Below, piece after piece: positions 1 to 11,303 of a DNA stretch of 64,000 nucleotides. The position numbers and the translations under genes are program-made. Source of the stretch: Branchiostoma floridae (lineage: Eukaryota > Chordata > Leptocardii > Amphioxiformes > Branchiostomatidae); assembly GCF_000003815.2 (NCBI RefSeq), contig NC_049989.1:14890079-14954078 (forward strand). Direction: 5' to 3'. Position 1 is the stretch's first letter. Each line of letters starts with the position of its first letter. Under the pieces are notes generated by a model that did no database searches, was not told the DNA's origin, and worked only from the letters and a program-made list of their open reading frames with translations.

Positions 1-2512
1 GATTGTCAAATTAAAAATGTGGCCATTTGTCACTAATATCTTACCTCAGAAACATGATGCACACTTTCCCCCACATCCACAGTACTTCCAAACAATAGTT
101 ATGGCAATTAATCTCCTTTCCAGGCTGCAAAGTCTGGGAGATGGAGGCCTGGATACAGAGTGAATATCCCTGCTGTTCTTTCTCTAAGTAAGCTCCTCAA
201 AACCTAACTGTAAAATTCAAAATTTCCTACCCTGCAACCAATTAAGGAGCTGGTATCTGATTCGCTAGATGCCTAATTAACACAAGACTTTGATTGGCCA
301 TGGCTGACAGTGGTGGGACTGTCATGGACAGTCGTATTTTCAGGCCTGTCAAGACAGTCCCGATCAGTTCAAAGCACTTTCAGGCCTGTCAAGACAGTCC
401 CAGATCAGTGCAGAGCCCGATTTGTACTTGCCAGACGTATTGCAGGCCTGTCAGTTGAGGTCTTCTGCTGATTTGCGTCTGAAATGCCTCTGTCAGTGCC
501 TGTCCAGCCACTGACAGTGGCATTCCAGGACATTCCATTCCAGTCTATTCTTTTGACAAAAAGCTGCCCATAAATCAGATCGCAGTCCTATGTTTTCCCT
601 ATGTCCAACGTCGTTTCAGTTCAACTTCCTCGCTATGACGCGACAGGCACTCTATAAAAACATCGTACATCACTAGTTTACGAATTTCCAAATTAAACTT
701 CTTTGGTTACTTTAGTTTCCTAGCTCTTCATACAAAGGGGGCAGATCACGTAACTGATTATCGCGATACACGCAGAAGTCTATTGCAGCAGTCCAGATTT
801 ATGTTGAAACAGAATCTCAGTGTGAGTGCAAAATGATTAAAGAAGAAATAAGAATGATTCAATGAACGCTGTGTGTTTGTGGCCTTTGTCTGCGCTAGAC
901 AATGCAATACACATCCGCCTAACGAACTGCTGTTTATGTAATGAAAATGACGAGTTTGTTTAAGCAAGGAAGTTGAAACCTCCTTGGTTTAAGACATACT
1001 TTCCTATTTATAAGCCAAGATCTATCCCTAGCATTTATTTCTTTCCGACATGTAGAAATGAATATGAATGGCCCGTTCAATACGCGCCGACCGTAGGATT
1101 TCCAAATAAGTTGGAAATATCGGGCCAAACAAATCACAGCTTCATTAATTATGATTGTTTTTTTAGTATTTTGTAGACCTTTCTTTCTGACCTTGATTGT
1201 ATTCCTAAAAATGTGGATGTCGTTTCTTTTTATAGTTGTATTTTGTTCCACTTTGTTCTGTCAGACGATGTCACGGGTAGACATACCAACCATTCAATAC
1301 CCCCCGACACTCCCCCTTATTTTGTGTTTAAAATGTAAACCTCATTGCTTATTAATTGTCCAAGCATAGCCTAGGCTGGATTGCAGGGGTAGTAGTTGCC
1401 GTAAACAGTACACCCGCGACCCAAGCTTGGCTTTGAGAATAGGCGCCGCCAAGCCTTTGTCTGCCTAATTCCCCTACACGTCTGGTGTAAGGGTCCTAGA
1501 AATTCCTGTACAAGCGCGAGTCCAGGTATGTAAGAAAAAAACAAGGACATTACACGCCGAACCAGGAAAGTCATGTACACAGCCAGGACACAGAACATTT
1601 CACAGGTGTGTAAGTCCCTTGAAACACCTGGAAATTATTGATTTCGTGCAGTGTATTTCTAATTTTAATGCTTTAAAAATTGCTCTGGGTTGCTGTAAAA
1701 AGGTTTAAGTCAACCAACCTCCTTTATAAGATTGTGTATACATTATCATGTAAAGAAAAGTGAGTGCAGAAATACCAAATTTCACATTGACATATACATG
1801 TGGCAAGTACTGGCCTAAAATTGAATTGAATTCTTCACAGAGAATACCAATACCACAAACAAAATGTTCAGAATTTCTTAATGTAACATTAAAGCTAGCA
1901 AACAAATTACTTTTAATTTAATATTCACCTCCACATGGTCTTGCCTAAAACAAACTACCACCCTGTGAAATACAATCATCAATATGCTGACCAGCCTCTC
2001 TAACTCTGTCCTGCCACTTGCTACCTTATGTAATCAAACACCACAGGGTGTCTGCCTCTTTAGTAGTAACCATCTGGTCCAAGGTCATTGACCTTATTTA
2101 TTTGTGGAAGGAGTACAGAGGAAGAACAAGAAATAGAGCAAAAACAATATCTTTCCCTTCTGTGCAGGCAAACATAACTAGTGGTGAAGCTGGTAAGATT
2201 TGTCTTGTGCAGACAAGTTCAAAATTAACCTGCATGAGTACAGGTAGAGAATGTAGAAAAACATATTTCGAGCCCTTTTACTGCTTGTAAGACGTACTTT
2301 GTTGTGCACGTCTGGTGATTCAGTGACTTCTTGCTACCAAAGCATAAACTGCTAAAACCATAAACTCTATAATAATCCCATTGGAAGATAGTTTAATCAG
2401 ATTACAATCAGCTTACACTACAACAGGATTTGGAATAAACCCACAAGAACAGCCGCTGCGTCAGTAACAAGATCATTGCATTATTGTACATTCTTTTCAA
2501 GGCAATACTGAT
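1..2512. other. Non-coding stretch, probable intron or flank of the glucosidase gene
   Basis: No exon, RNA gene or intact mobile element could be recognised. Around 329-410 a motif containing CAGGCCTGTCAAGACAGTCC occurs twice, about 50 bases apart. The next exon of the minus-strand glucosidase was looked for here and not found, so this is probably part of a long intron. That is inference. Confidence 0.4.
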
Positions 2513-3130
2513 TTGACTATATGGATGACATCCTCTGGGCACTGTAAACTGATGCGAGCGTGGAAAAAATAAAAATAAAAAGTTGGGCAAAAAAGGTTGC
2601 ATTCAATTATCTATTAGTAATCAGGAAAGTCGAAGAAATGAGTGGAATGTGGCAATCAGTAAATTCTATCATTTTGTTCTTCCACATCTTCTTTGAGTTT
2701 GACTGTGGAAGACAAGTCAGGGTGCAGCTAATACACTTGGCAAAAAAATTACAAAAAAGACATTCTATGATATTTAATTTAGGAATCTGCATCTCCCATG
2801 AATCTGTTTTCCAATAATTTCCTGCAATTAACCGCCTATATTTGCTCACTTTGCAGCTTCCTTCTACGATTGACATTATAACATCTACATTTTCTAAAAA
2901 TAATTCCAAAAAGGTATATACTTCCACAACCTTGGAAAGCTATGTTCAAACATATATCCAACCCCACATCCCCGGTACGATGCACTCCTGTATACATGTA
3001 TATCTAAACTATGCACACCTGGGGGTATTGCACTAGAAACCTGTAAATGGATGTTATATAACCACATGCCCTTTTTTTTTAATGGATGGAAATTGATGCT
3101 GCCGTAAATGTTATCCATACAATGAAGTCA
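2513..3130. mobile_element. MITE family 1, copy a
   Basis: The left end reads TTGACTATATGGATGACATC. The right end is its near inverse (GTTATCCATACAATGAAGTCA), giving terminal inverted repeats of about 20 bases. The copy at 52731-53053 shares these ends and internal blocks such as CTGATGCGAGC and CATCTTCTTTGA. There is no coding capacity, so it is a non-autonomous DNA element. This copy is about twice as long as the second one. Confidence 0.7.
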
Positions 3131-3532
3131 GTCTAGCATAATGTCTAACACTTTTCTGGATTACCAGTGCTTAACATATTCTGTAGTTACACAGCCATAA
3201 ATAGCTGAATCACCCAACCTTTTCTTTCAAAGACATATAAGATTATCAGTGAAGTGGATCATAAGATCATGACACATAATCCTAGCATGAACCTGACATC
3301 TTTAAACTTACAAAGATGCATTTTCCCCATAAATAGAAAAAGGTCCTTTGCAGCTTGACCCAACATAATGAATCAATGATCTTAGAGCTTTATCAAGATT
3401 TGATGCACAGAAAACAGATGACCTGATAAAATGGCTTACGTACATAACATGAACATCTTATAGCTCAAATCTACTGGCTGGAAAAACCATTTGGGGTATT
3501 TGAACAACTGTCAGATACATCTTACATAAAAG
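3131..3532. other. Non-coding stretch, nothing recognised
   Basis: AT-rich sequence with no supported ORF, repeat end or RNA motif. Confidence 0.4.
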
Positions 3533-4055
3533 GTGGAAGGGGATGAAAAGGATTTGAATCTAGGTCAACCTGTCAAAGGTGATCTCAAGGCGCTGATTGT
3601 GAAGAATTATCAAACACAGAGTAATGCCACTTTTTCCTCTAAAAGGCCCTGTTCTAAAAGGCACAACCGCACTCCTCTGCAGCATAGAGTCTGCAAATTT
3701 TGTGATCTACAACAGGTAGAAGATGAACAGCATTTTATTTTACACTCTGTATTATAAATTGTACCATAAGGAAAGGATTGTGCTTTATGAATATATCAGA
3801 AAAGAGTTTCCATATTTTGAACATCTTAATGTAACGGATAAATTTCTATTTTTGATGCGCCTAGATATAAACCCTGTATATTAAACATTATTTGTTCCTA
3901 TATCTACAGCTGTACAAAGAAGCGAGAAGATGTCGACCATCCTGTTAGCTTAGTACCTTCAATTAGTTAAATTGTATCTTGTTATCAGTGACCTGTACCT
4001 AGCCCGTCGAGGCATGAATGTACAATAAAGGTCTTTCATTCATTCATTATACAAG
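3533..4055 (+). mobile_element. 3' end of a non-LTR retrotransposon (LINE), 5'-truncated
   Basis: The reading frame at 3533-3757 ends in a cysteine/histidine motif, CKFCDLQQVEDEQHF, which is typical of the zinc-knuckle-like C-terminus of animal non-LTR reverse transcriptases. The frame is then broken by stops. The copy ends at about 4025-4047 with AATAAAGG followed by a CATT microsatellite tail, as CR1/L2-like elements do. The reverse transcriptase and endonuclease domains are missing. A short diverged piece of the same family may lie at about 26305-26370, which shares TTTTTGATGCGCCT. The mobile-element class is clear; the clade is inferred. Confidence 0.7.
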
Positions 4056-4337
4056 ACGTCTATGACAGCAATTGAGAGCATTCTTAAGTTAGACTGCCTG
4101 TAGAGTTTGTCAGGGATTCTTGTTGATGTATTTACTAGTAGTTCTTTCATTGCCGTATTGAAAATCATGCATTTATAGAAAAATCATGTCAACACATGCA
4201 CCCAACACATGTATTCAACAAAAGTCAGGCCTTCGTAAAATGGCTCTCAAGCCTTCGTAAAATGTTTCTCAAATGTGCTGTTTAATTGTACTTCCATCCG
4301 TCGACTCTATATCCTTAAATGCCCAGTTTTTAAAATA

Positions 4338-4561
4338 TACTGTAAATGTAGAAACATTGTGGAAAAATGTTCACGGTGGTTTAAATTTCGCGGTGAAGCG
4401 GCCACCGCAAAAACTGCGAATAATTAACCACCATGAACATTTTTCCATGGCAGTAAGAGATTACAGTGCATGGTACTACCGCGAACATAAAACCACAGCG
4501 AAATGTCCCCTTTCCCGCTTCCGCGAAATTAAGTCCCACAAACTTAAATGCATCTACAGTA
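4338..4561. mobile_element. MITE family 3 (CGCGGT-rich), copy 1
   Basis: It begins TACTGTAAATG and ends CATCTACAGTA, which are inverted termini. Inside are repeated blocks in both orientations around TTCGCGGTG and CACCGCGAA, so the whole element can fold on itself. Related copies lie at 6454-6643, 9498-9709, 15024-15207 and, decayed, at 55795-55991. No ORF is present. Confidence 0.8.
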
Positions 4562-4635
4562 TTAGATATATGTCAGCCCGCGAATATAGCTGAACTACTG
4601 ATACACAGAGGCAAATATTACGTAAACACACTTAC

Positions 4636-4818
4636 CTGTGTCTTCCAGCTCATACTCCAGCTCGTGTAAACCCCTTTCCCTGTTCACCTCCTTCAGTTTG
4701 GCGTAGGGGAACTCGTTTTGCGGGTACTTGTACAGGGCACGTGTGTAGGAATGTGTAGGGGTGGAGTCCAGGTAGTAGTAACACTCCTTACAGTCTTCTC
4801 CATGGTTTCCCTCAGGAC
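4636..4818 (-). CDS. GH63/MGH1-like glucosidase, exon 3 of the visible part
   Basis: This 183-nt exon lies between a cag acceptor (4820-4819) and a GTAAGT donor beginning at 4635, entered with 2 nt of a split codon and left with 1 nt. It encodes (G)[18 protein letters not shown] followed by [15 protein letters not shown]. This block ([27 protein letters not shown]) is highly conserved in bacterial and eukaryotic proteins annotated as glucosidases of glycoside hydrolase family 63 (mannosyl-oligosaccharide glucosidase-like, MGH1-like domain). The following residues, [12 protein letters not shown] and [10 protein letters not shown], fit the same family, where the next residues usually lead into the beta-sandwich part. 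No further exon was found to the left, so the gene leaves the window. Substrate and cell location cannot be read from this fragment. Confidence 0.82.
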
Positions 4819-5697
4819 CTGCCATTACACAAGAATGTAAGGTTAAGAATCATGAAAATCTGCTCTCCCATCCTTCAGAAATGTGTGACATAAATGCTCC
4901 TGTAATTCCAGAACTAGCTGCTAGGTGGCCCAAGATTTATGTCACTTCTTTCCAAGCATAAGAGCCATCTAACACCCAAAAATTGTGACAATGAAATGCA
5001 TACAAGTATGTACATCAAGAACATGCAATTTCAAGACTGGAAGTTCTACTGCAGTACCTAGGAAAGCTGCTATAGGGCCCCCAAATGCAGCATATATGGA
5101 GTTTGTCGAAAATTTGAGTAGGTCCTTACTCTTTCCCTGTTGCTTGGATAAAGTTTAGTTTTGTGATAATTAGAGTTGGGTAACAGTACATAAAATTCAG
5201 GTCCAGGTATGGTCCAGGTCCAGAGGATCAGGTCTGGGTCTGGACCTGAACCTGGACCTCTTTAATTGTCTGTGAAAACTTGAGATATTATCAAAAAATT
5301 ATCCATTTTGCTACAAAGGAATCTGTTTGGTCCTTGGTTTGATTAAGTATCTGACTTCTACAGTAGTGGCATTTTAAAATCCTCTTTTCATGCAAAACAC
5401 TAATGCATATTATTAAGACCAAGTTTGACTGTAGAAGTTTGACTGTAAATATATGAACTATCCTGTACTTTGCTTCTTACCAGTATTCTATTGGACCGGT
5501 GAGCCCCAGCAGGACTATAATTGGTTCATTTTCTAATTGGTCCCAAAACCGGGTCACTGTTGTTTTTTTTCAAGTTCAGGTATTTCAAGACCTGTCCAAC
5601 AAGAAAAACATGGTTTTGTACCAGTCTAGTACACTGTACCCACCCCTAATGATAAAATGTCATTTGCCAAGACACATGAACTTTCATGCTTAAGTAC
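4819..5697 (-). other. Intron 2 of the glucosidase gene
   Basis: The intron is GT-AG with phase 1. At 5200-5270 there is a local pile-up of CAGGTC/GACCTG words in both orientations that could form a hairpin. No other element is recognised. Confidence 0.7.
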
Positions 5698-5858
5698 CTG
5701 TAAGTCCATAAAGCCTTTCTTTCAGAATGGGGTCCTTCCCGTTCCAGAGGCCCAGTGCAAAACAGAGCCGCGCCTGTCTGTCTGTTATTCCCAGAATTCC
5801 ATCCTCTCCCCAGCGGTATGCTCGGGAACGTGACTGATCGTGGGAAAAATAGTCCCAA
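5698..5858 (-). CDS. GH63/MGH1-like glucosidase, exon 2
   Basis: This 161-nt exon has acceptor TTCTTCCAG and donor GTACTT. It joins the first exon in phase 2 (TG+T gives Cys) and continues [20 protein letters not shown], then [20 protein letters not shown] and [14 protein letters not shown]. The run [16 protein letters not shown]....[21 protein letters not shown] is a signature of GH63-like glucosidases and matches collinearly, with no frameshift. The exon is in frame with its neighbours on both sides, so the gene looks functional in this part. Family assignment is from motif recall; a profile search would settle it. Confidence 0.85.
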
Positions 5859-6074
5859 CTGGAAGAAAAACAAAGATTTTTACACTGACAGGTACTCAAA
5901 GCATCGTGAGGTCGTGTGGCATAAGACTAAGAGCAAATAATGTGTTTTACCCCTGACTAAAGAGTGTTTGGGTTCAAATTAATCTTGACAAATGACTCTA
6001 ATATGCAGACTGTGCATGGAGGAACGACCTTGTTGGCACTCTGGATAAATTGTATATGCATTCATGAATAAAAA

Positions 6075-6304
6075 ATGCAGCAAGTCCTCCCTATTTATGT
6101 GGAGTTAGTCAGCTGGTTTCAAGATCAAGAACAAGAATTGGAAGCCATTTGAGGCTGAAAAATACTTAGTAAACACAAGGACATGCAGACTCCCAACACA
6201 GACGATCCAATATGGCGACAAGAAATTGCTTTGATCTTGAAACCGGTGGATTAACTTAACAAATAACTGGTAAATTTATTAACTTTTAATAGGACTTGCT
6301 GCAT
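6075..6304. mobile_element. MITE in glucosidase intron 1
   Basis: The outer ends ATGCAGCAAGTCCT (left) and AGGACTTGCTGCAT (right) are perfect inverted repeats. A second inner inverted pair (GGTTTCAAGATCAA near 6115, TTGATCTTGAAACC near 6230) gives a nested hairpin. No ORF. Confidence 0.8.
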
Positions 6305-6453
6305 CTTAATTTTTATTTATAAATGCATTAAACAATGTATCCAGAGCACCATACAAAGGGGTTGCCCCATATACATTGCATATTTGAGCCATTTGAGGTT
6401 GTTTGAGGTCGCTTGAAGTGTTAAGGCAGACCAACATGAGGTGGTTTACCAGG

Positions 6454-6643
6454 TACTGTAAATGCAGAAACTTTCGCGGTTTGTTTGAGGTTTTCGCGGT
6501 GGCAGCTTTACCGTGAACTAAAAACCACCGCGAACACTTGGCTAAAGTGCATGGTGCTACCGCCAACTTAAAACCACCACGAAAAGCCCTTTTTCCCGCT
6601 ACAGCGAAATTAAATCCCTGCAAACTTAAATACATTTACAGTA
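6454..6643. mobile_element. MITE family 3 (CGCGGT-rich), copy 2
   Basis: It runs from TACTGTAAATGC to ACATTTACAGTA, with internal TTTCGCGG and ACCACCGCGAAC blocks in opposite orientation. It lies in intron 1 of the glucosidase gene. Confidence 0.8.
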
Positions 6644-7283
6644 TGCAATACAAACAAATACCCCTGTCAGTACTGGTCACAAATTAAGAATCAATGTTAT
6701 TCCATTGAAGTACAATCTTTTTTCCACTTTCTTTTGTACTTTCACATCAGGCTTAAATGGTATAGACTACAGGGAAGCAAGTTCATTTGCCTTTCACTTC
6801 CTCTTCCGAGAAATTCTTTTGTAACTAAAGAGACTGACTTGAAGACTGACTCAGCAATTTTTCACTTACAATTTTACGCACCAAAGAGTCATAATTTGTG
6901 GTGGTCATTAAGCTCTAAAATATCATAATTTATAACGTTACATTCATTTGGCTTTTGAACCTACCTGCTACTAGAAACCCTCCACATTAAAAGTTTCTGC
7001 ACGCTGAACTTTACTTCCGGGTTCTGGCAAAGTCAGTCTTATTTGAGCCATATCCCAGTTAATATTCTATTTGCATATCAATAATGGAGTCACAAATTAG
7101 CATGAATGTGTCCTGATATCATAAACCAGAAATCTGGACATTCATGACTTTAACGAGAAGAAGAGCCTGAACAGCACGGGTACTAAGCGAAGTAACATGT
7201 GTTATTGACATATCCATTGTTGACACGCGGATAGGAAAATATCGTGTAGAAAAACTCGGATATTTTAAGAAATAAGGACTCAC

Positions 7284-7433
7284 CAAGACCCGTCTTCAGA
7301 GTAATCTTCCCTCACAGTCCCCCACTGTCGTTCAGACAGGTAAGGGCCCCATCTTTTCCAGTTTTTGAGGCGAAGTTTGTCTTCTGCGAGCCGGTCTATC
7401 TCTTTCCCTGCCGCCATTTCATGAATGAGTGAC
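7284..7433 (-). CDS. GH63/MGH1-like glucosidase, first coding exon
   Basis: Translation starts at 7417 (ATGGCGGCAGGG) and the exon ends at 7284 before a GTGAGT donor. It gives [20 protein letters not shown], then [20 protein letters not shown] and [22 protein letters not shown] is the diagnostic N-terminal block of bacterial GH63-like glucosidases, which usually start [23 protein letters not shown]. The start is therefore at the family's normal position and there is no signal peptide, suggesting a cytosolic or non-classical enzyme. An acceptor (TTATTTCAG) ends at 7434, so 16 nt of 5' UTR are in this exon and an upstream non-coding exon is implied. An out-of-frame ATG five bases before the start opens a short overlapping frame. 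Intron 1 is 1425 nt. Confidence 0.85.
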
Positions 7434-8400
7434 CTGAAATAAGTTCAAAGAGTGATGGCAGCAAAATGTAGTCGAGTATATGTCAATCAAGATCAAGCAA
7501 AACAGTAACGTGATCCTTTGATGTTCACAAATAAATATGAAATAGAATACGACATTGATCTACTTTAGTGAAGAAAATAGTATTTATCAATGTTATTGTT
7601 TTAACCGGCATTACCTAAACGCAGACTTTACATTTGTCTGCTGTTAAATTGAGTGGGCGTGGCAGTAGGCAGGACAGCTACAGTAAATATATGCACAGCT
7701 TTAATATTTGTACATAAATATTATTCTTTGATCTAGGTTAATTTTTATCCACAAATAATTCGGAGAAAGAGCTGCGTCACGCGGTGTATTCTTTTAAAAT
7801 GTGCCTAGTCATGACTGAAGTCTACTTTGCATCAACTGCAACGTCTCTAAGTATTGAGTTACAACGATATAATTTTACAGTTTTGCAAACTAAATCAGGA
7901 AGGCATATCCAGACTCCTCTAGAGCAAAGAATTTGTACCTCAAACACGACAGAAGACAAACTGCAAGTTCGTCGTAAGTGATACTGTGGGTCTACTGTCT
8001 ATCTCTTGTCACACCGCGATGTTTTTGTGAACATTTACTTTAAGCTGAGCATAACAAAAATGTACACTCATTCATTATCATCAACATAATCGCCGTACAT
8101 GTAGTAGCCATCGAAGTGGGATTAGTTCTTCAGATATTCTGCGATTTCAGCTCTGCTTATTACAGCCAAACGTTTCAAGTTTCTAGTCACCATAAAACTT
8201 CGAAGGCTGGGAAGAAAGTGGTAAGAACTTAATTAGTTTTGTAATTTGCAGACTCAAAATTACCTAAGGGATATTTGCTCTCAGGAGAAATTTGGTATTA
8301 TCAGTACGTGCCCCGTACGTCGTTAATACTAACTATGTACTCTTAATTACACTTAATCAACTCCAATGACGTATGGGCGTGTAGTCTGTACCCTAGTTGT
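7434..8400. other. Upstream region of the glucosidase gene
   Basis: It should hold the upstream non-coding exon and promoter, but neither could be placed. The ORF-like stretch at 7784-7981 has no recognisable features. Confidence 0.35.
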
Positions 8401-8830
8401 TTGTGTGTGTGCGTGCGTGCGTTGCAGGCGGAATATTAAAAAAAAAACCTCTGGATGGATTGCGATGATATTTGGTACTTAGGTAGCTATTGTTGACGCA
8501 ATATCAAGTTCGGTTTTGGGGCCTCCTGGTGGCCGTACTTGGCACTGCAGCAGAACTTTTGTTTTCTGTATCTTTTGTCATGGACATTCTGTGGTCTTGA
8601 TTTTTTAGGTGACACATTGCTTTTGATGTAAGGAAGACGTGGTGCGGTGTAAGCCCCTAGCAGCTTGCTCTGGAACAGCAGGGCGGTTTTCTTGCAATCT
8701 CTCCAGGAGGATAAATGAACAAATGGAAAAACAGATTTCTATTACTATTTTGTTTTCTTGAGCAGATAATGACGAGTTTTGAGTAATGTTTTCCATCGTT
8801 ATGTAGCTATAATGCATTGCACATATACAC
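8401..8830 (+). repeat. Dispersed repeat of the 13.9-14.9 kb family, diverged copy
   Basis: It begins with a GTGT/GCGT run. It then shares ordered phrases with 13875-14940 and 42110-42990: TGATATTTGGTA, a block ending CTGCAGCAGAACTT, CCCCTAGCAGCTTGCTCTGG and a CCAGGAGGATAA-like block. Stops are present in all frames. An AT microsatellite follows at 8835-8850. Confidence 0.65.
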
Positions 8831-8850
8831 GCATATATATATATATATAC

Positions 8851-9445
8851 CTTTGTACTGCAACAGGTAAAGGTAAACCAGTCATTATAAATTGAGGTGA
8901 ATCACATTTTTTCCTATTATTTCGTGTCATTCCTTTCATATTTGTATAAGACTCGGATAAAAGTACACATTTAGGACGATGACAATTAGTTAAGGAATAG
9001 TGATGAAATCAAATACAATATGGGCCATTGAATGTAACTTGATTTATTATCTTAATCTATCCACTCTATCAAATTTCACCTTCTGCATATATGGCCAAAC
9101 CTCTATTGAAAACTCATAGCCATGTTATTAGTAGATAACAATTTATATGAAAAGCGCAATCGGCGGATGTATTCCAAAGAGACTTAACGAAGAAAAGGAT
9201 ATTGTTTTTCATGCTAACAACTTTTTAAGCTAAAAGGCTTAGTGTACCTTAAAGTTTTCTCTTGTAATTAGTCGTATTACTATTATTACTATTACCTGTT
9301 TAGAAATAGCCAACACTAGTATTAGAGTAGTATATTGTTCATGACTGTCCATTGTCACTAAGTTTATACCATGTACTTGCAATTAGCCCTCGGGCACGAA
9401 CTTGCAAATAAACTTATTAATTAATTATTACCTTCGCCAAGAATT
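8851..9445. other. Non-coding stretch, nothing recognised
   Basis: AT-rich, with no exon or element end identified. Confidence 0.4.
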
Positions 9446-9900
9446 TTACATTTTCGGCAGCGTTTGCGTATCTGTCCGTCTAGCTGTGATCACGATATAC
9501 TATAAATGCATTTAAGCTCGCGGGGATTTAATTTCGCGGTAGCGGGGAAAATGACTTTTCGCGGTGGATTTAAGTTCGCGGTAACACCATCGACTGCAGT
9601 CTAATACCTTAACAGAAAAATGTTCGCGGTGGATTTAAGTTCGCGGTGAAGTGGTCGCCGCGAAAACCGCGAATATTAATCCACCGCGAACATTTCTGCA
9701 TTTACAGTATAGCTCGTGAATGTCTGGATGCATGGATTGTCTTGATATTTGTATGTGGGTAACCATCAACATGATTAGATTTTGGTCCCCCTATGATTCT
9801 CTTTGATACTGCAGTGGAACCCCCGGTTTCGGTAGTGTTGCGGACATGCTTTGGACACAATATACTTGTAGGAATACTAGTAAGTGGCCCTAATCCTAGA
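9446..9900 (+). repeat. Dispersed repeat of the 13.9-14.9 kb family, split by a MITE
   Basis: The left part CCTTCGCCAAG...GATCACGATA and the right part (CTCGTGAATGTCTGG..., AGATTTTGGTCCCCC, GATACTGCAGTGGAAC, GGACATGCT) are the two halves of one copy. The CGCGGT-rich MITE at 9498-9709 sits between them. Confidence 0.65.
9498..9709. mobile_element. MITE family 3 (CGCGGT-rich), copy 3, nested
   Basis: The ends are TACTATAAATGCA and TGCATTTACAGTA. This is the least decayed copy internally: TTCGCGGTGGATTTAAGTTC appears twice, and an inverted counterpart AATCCACCGCGAAC closes the element. It is flanked by a TA/ATA that may be the target duplication. Confidence 0.85.
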
Positions 9901-9965
9901 TGCTTTTTCGGAGCCGAGATTTACTGAAAAAAGGGTTTGGCGGATCTTTATTAATTTTGGTTTGT

Positions 9966-10050
9966 AGAAGAAGAAGAACTTTATTGCGCAACGATCGTAC
10001 ACGGTACAATGTATGGCAAAAAAAGAAGAAACAATAAACTTATCATCCTA
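9966..10050 (-). mobile_element. LINE 3' tail, minus strand
   Basis: Read on the minus strand, TTGCGCAATAAAG runs into a TTCTTC tail at the left edge. This is the usual terminal signature of lancelet LINE copies. Only the extreme 3' end is recognisable. Confidence 0.45.
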
Positions 10051-10269
10051 ATTTGAATATGACTTGTTTATCATCGTTATATTTTTTGTTATGACCATTA
10101 TTATGATCCCTAATATGTATCGTACGTTAGATTTGGTTTGTTTATGTAACTGCACGTGTATACTACATCTACATGTTATATATTTCTGACCAGAACCCCA
10201 ATGAAAAACAGTGATACCACAGAGTTGGCAACTCTGGTAAAATATGACAGAAAATAAGATTGTAGGACA

Positions 10270-10453
10270 TAAGGGACTTGACGATATTTATGGGGGGGGG
10301 GTTGGTGCATAGGGGGGTAGGGCCAATGAAAAAATTTTGGCCTGGGGGAGGACCATAGAAAAATTTTTGAGGACGGGGGGAGGGCCATAGAAATTTTTTT
10401 TACCAGACGCATTTTGCACCAGAACCCCCCCGGTAAATATCGTCAAGTCCCTA
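10270..10453. mobile_element. MITE with TAAGGGACTTGACG termini
   Basis: The left TAAGGGACTTGACGATATTT and the right AAATATCGTCAAGTCCCTAA are exact inverted repeats. The interior is a G-rich degenerate repeat (GGGCCAATGAAAAAATTTT, GGACCATAGAAAAATTTTT, GGGCCATAGAAATTTTTTTT). 184 bp, non-coding. Confidence 0.85.
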
Positions 10454-10485
10454 AGAGTTTTCTTTTACACAAACATTTTTTTTAA

Positions 10486-10530
10486 CCTGCGGACGTTTCG
10501 ATATCTGTCAGACATCTTCCTCAGAGCTTC
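10486..10530 (-). ncRNA. Hammerhead-ribozyme-like motif, Penelope type
   Basis: On the minus strand the order is CTGAGGA (10524-10518), one A, a 7-bp stem II hairpin (GATGTCTG pairing with CAGATATC across one base, 10516-10500), GAAA (10499-10496), C, then GTC (10494-10492). This matches the hammerhead core CUGANGA...GAAA...UH, with one extra A before stem II. The ACGU at the GAAAC/GUC junction is palindromic, which fits dimeric hammerheads. Stem I is poor here, with only two neighbouring pairs, so activity is doubtful. An opposite-strand CTGATGAG...CGAAAG string follows at about 10571. Confidence 0.5.
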
Positions 10531-10697
10531 TAACTGGAGTTCTGCTTCTTGCCGTCCTATGATCTACCAACCTGATGAGATTTTTTTCGAAAGAAAATAA
10601 GATTATAAGAATACAGTTAGTAGTTAACGTAACGGGATTATTGCAATATGCTATATTTATCCAATACCACGTAAGGAACCACAGGGGGGGGGGGGGC

Positions 10698-10924
10698 ATA
10701 ATCCGGATTACATTCATGGGGCCGCTATAAGCAGCAATAACAGTCATAAATGATAAATAGTCTACTGTCCAAGTCTCCAACAGGGTTTAAGAAAATATCT
10801 GTAATAATTATGAATCATGTTGAATAAAAGTATTTCATTCATAATCCGGATTAGATCCATGATGACGTCATTGGCAGCAATAACAGTTACGAATGATGAA
10901 TAATCCACTGTCCGAGTCTCCAAC
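10698..10924 (+). repeat. Two-copy direct duplication
   Basis: Two ~80-bp blocks, 10698-10783 and 10850-10924, share CATAATCCGGATTA, GCAGCAATAACAGT and a GTCCxAGTCTCCAAC end. They are separated by AT-rich sequence. The remaining bases to 11300 show nothing else. Confidence 0.6.
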
Positions 10925-11303
10925 TTATTGTCCTGTATTGTTTTTTGTTTGTTTTGAATATTAACTTTTAGTTCATCAATGTTGTTGAATCAAGTGAAAG
11001 TACCCTGTAACTCCAATTGTACGGAAAACGAAGTTCATTTTCTGTACGGTTTTCATTTTGTTTGTCATACATCAATCCATGATTCTTTTATCAGTAGAAT
11101 GTAGTTCCACGATTTAAACAGTAAGTAAAAGACGAAGCACTCGTAGTAGTTATATAATGACATCGCCAGACAAAATTGTATAACATGAACTCTGTGAATT
11201 CGCCGTCTACGTTTGTTGCAAGAGGAGGTGTTTTGTTTCTCCAATAATCCGCTGATAACACTACAAGTGATAATAATATTTTGCCTTTGATTTATTCTAC
11301 CTT

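Noticed and set aside
1-120. Possible minus-strand exon ending at a GTAAGA donor near 43-48
   Set aside because: The encoded text does not match the expected continuation of the glucosidase and no acceptor could be fixed.
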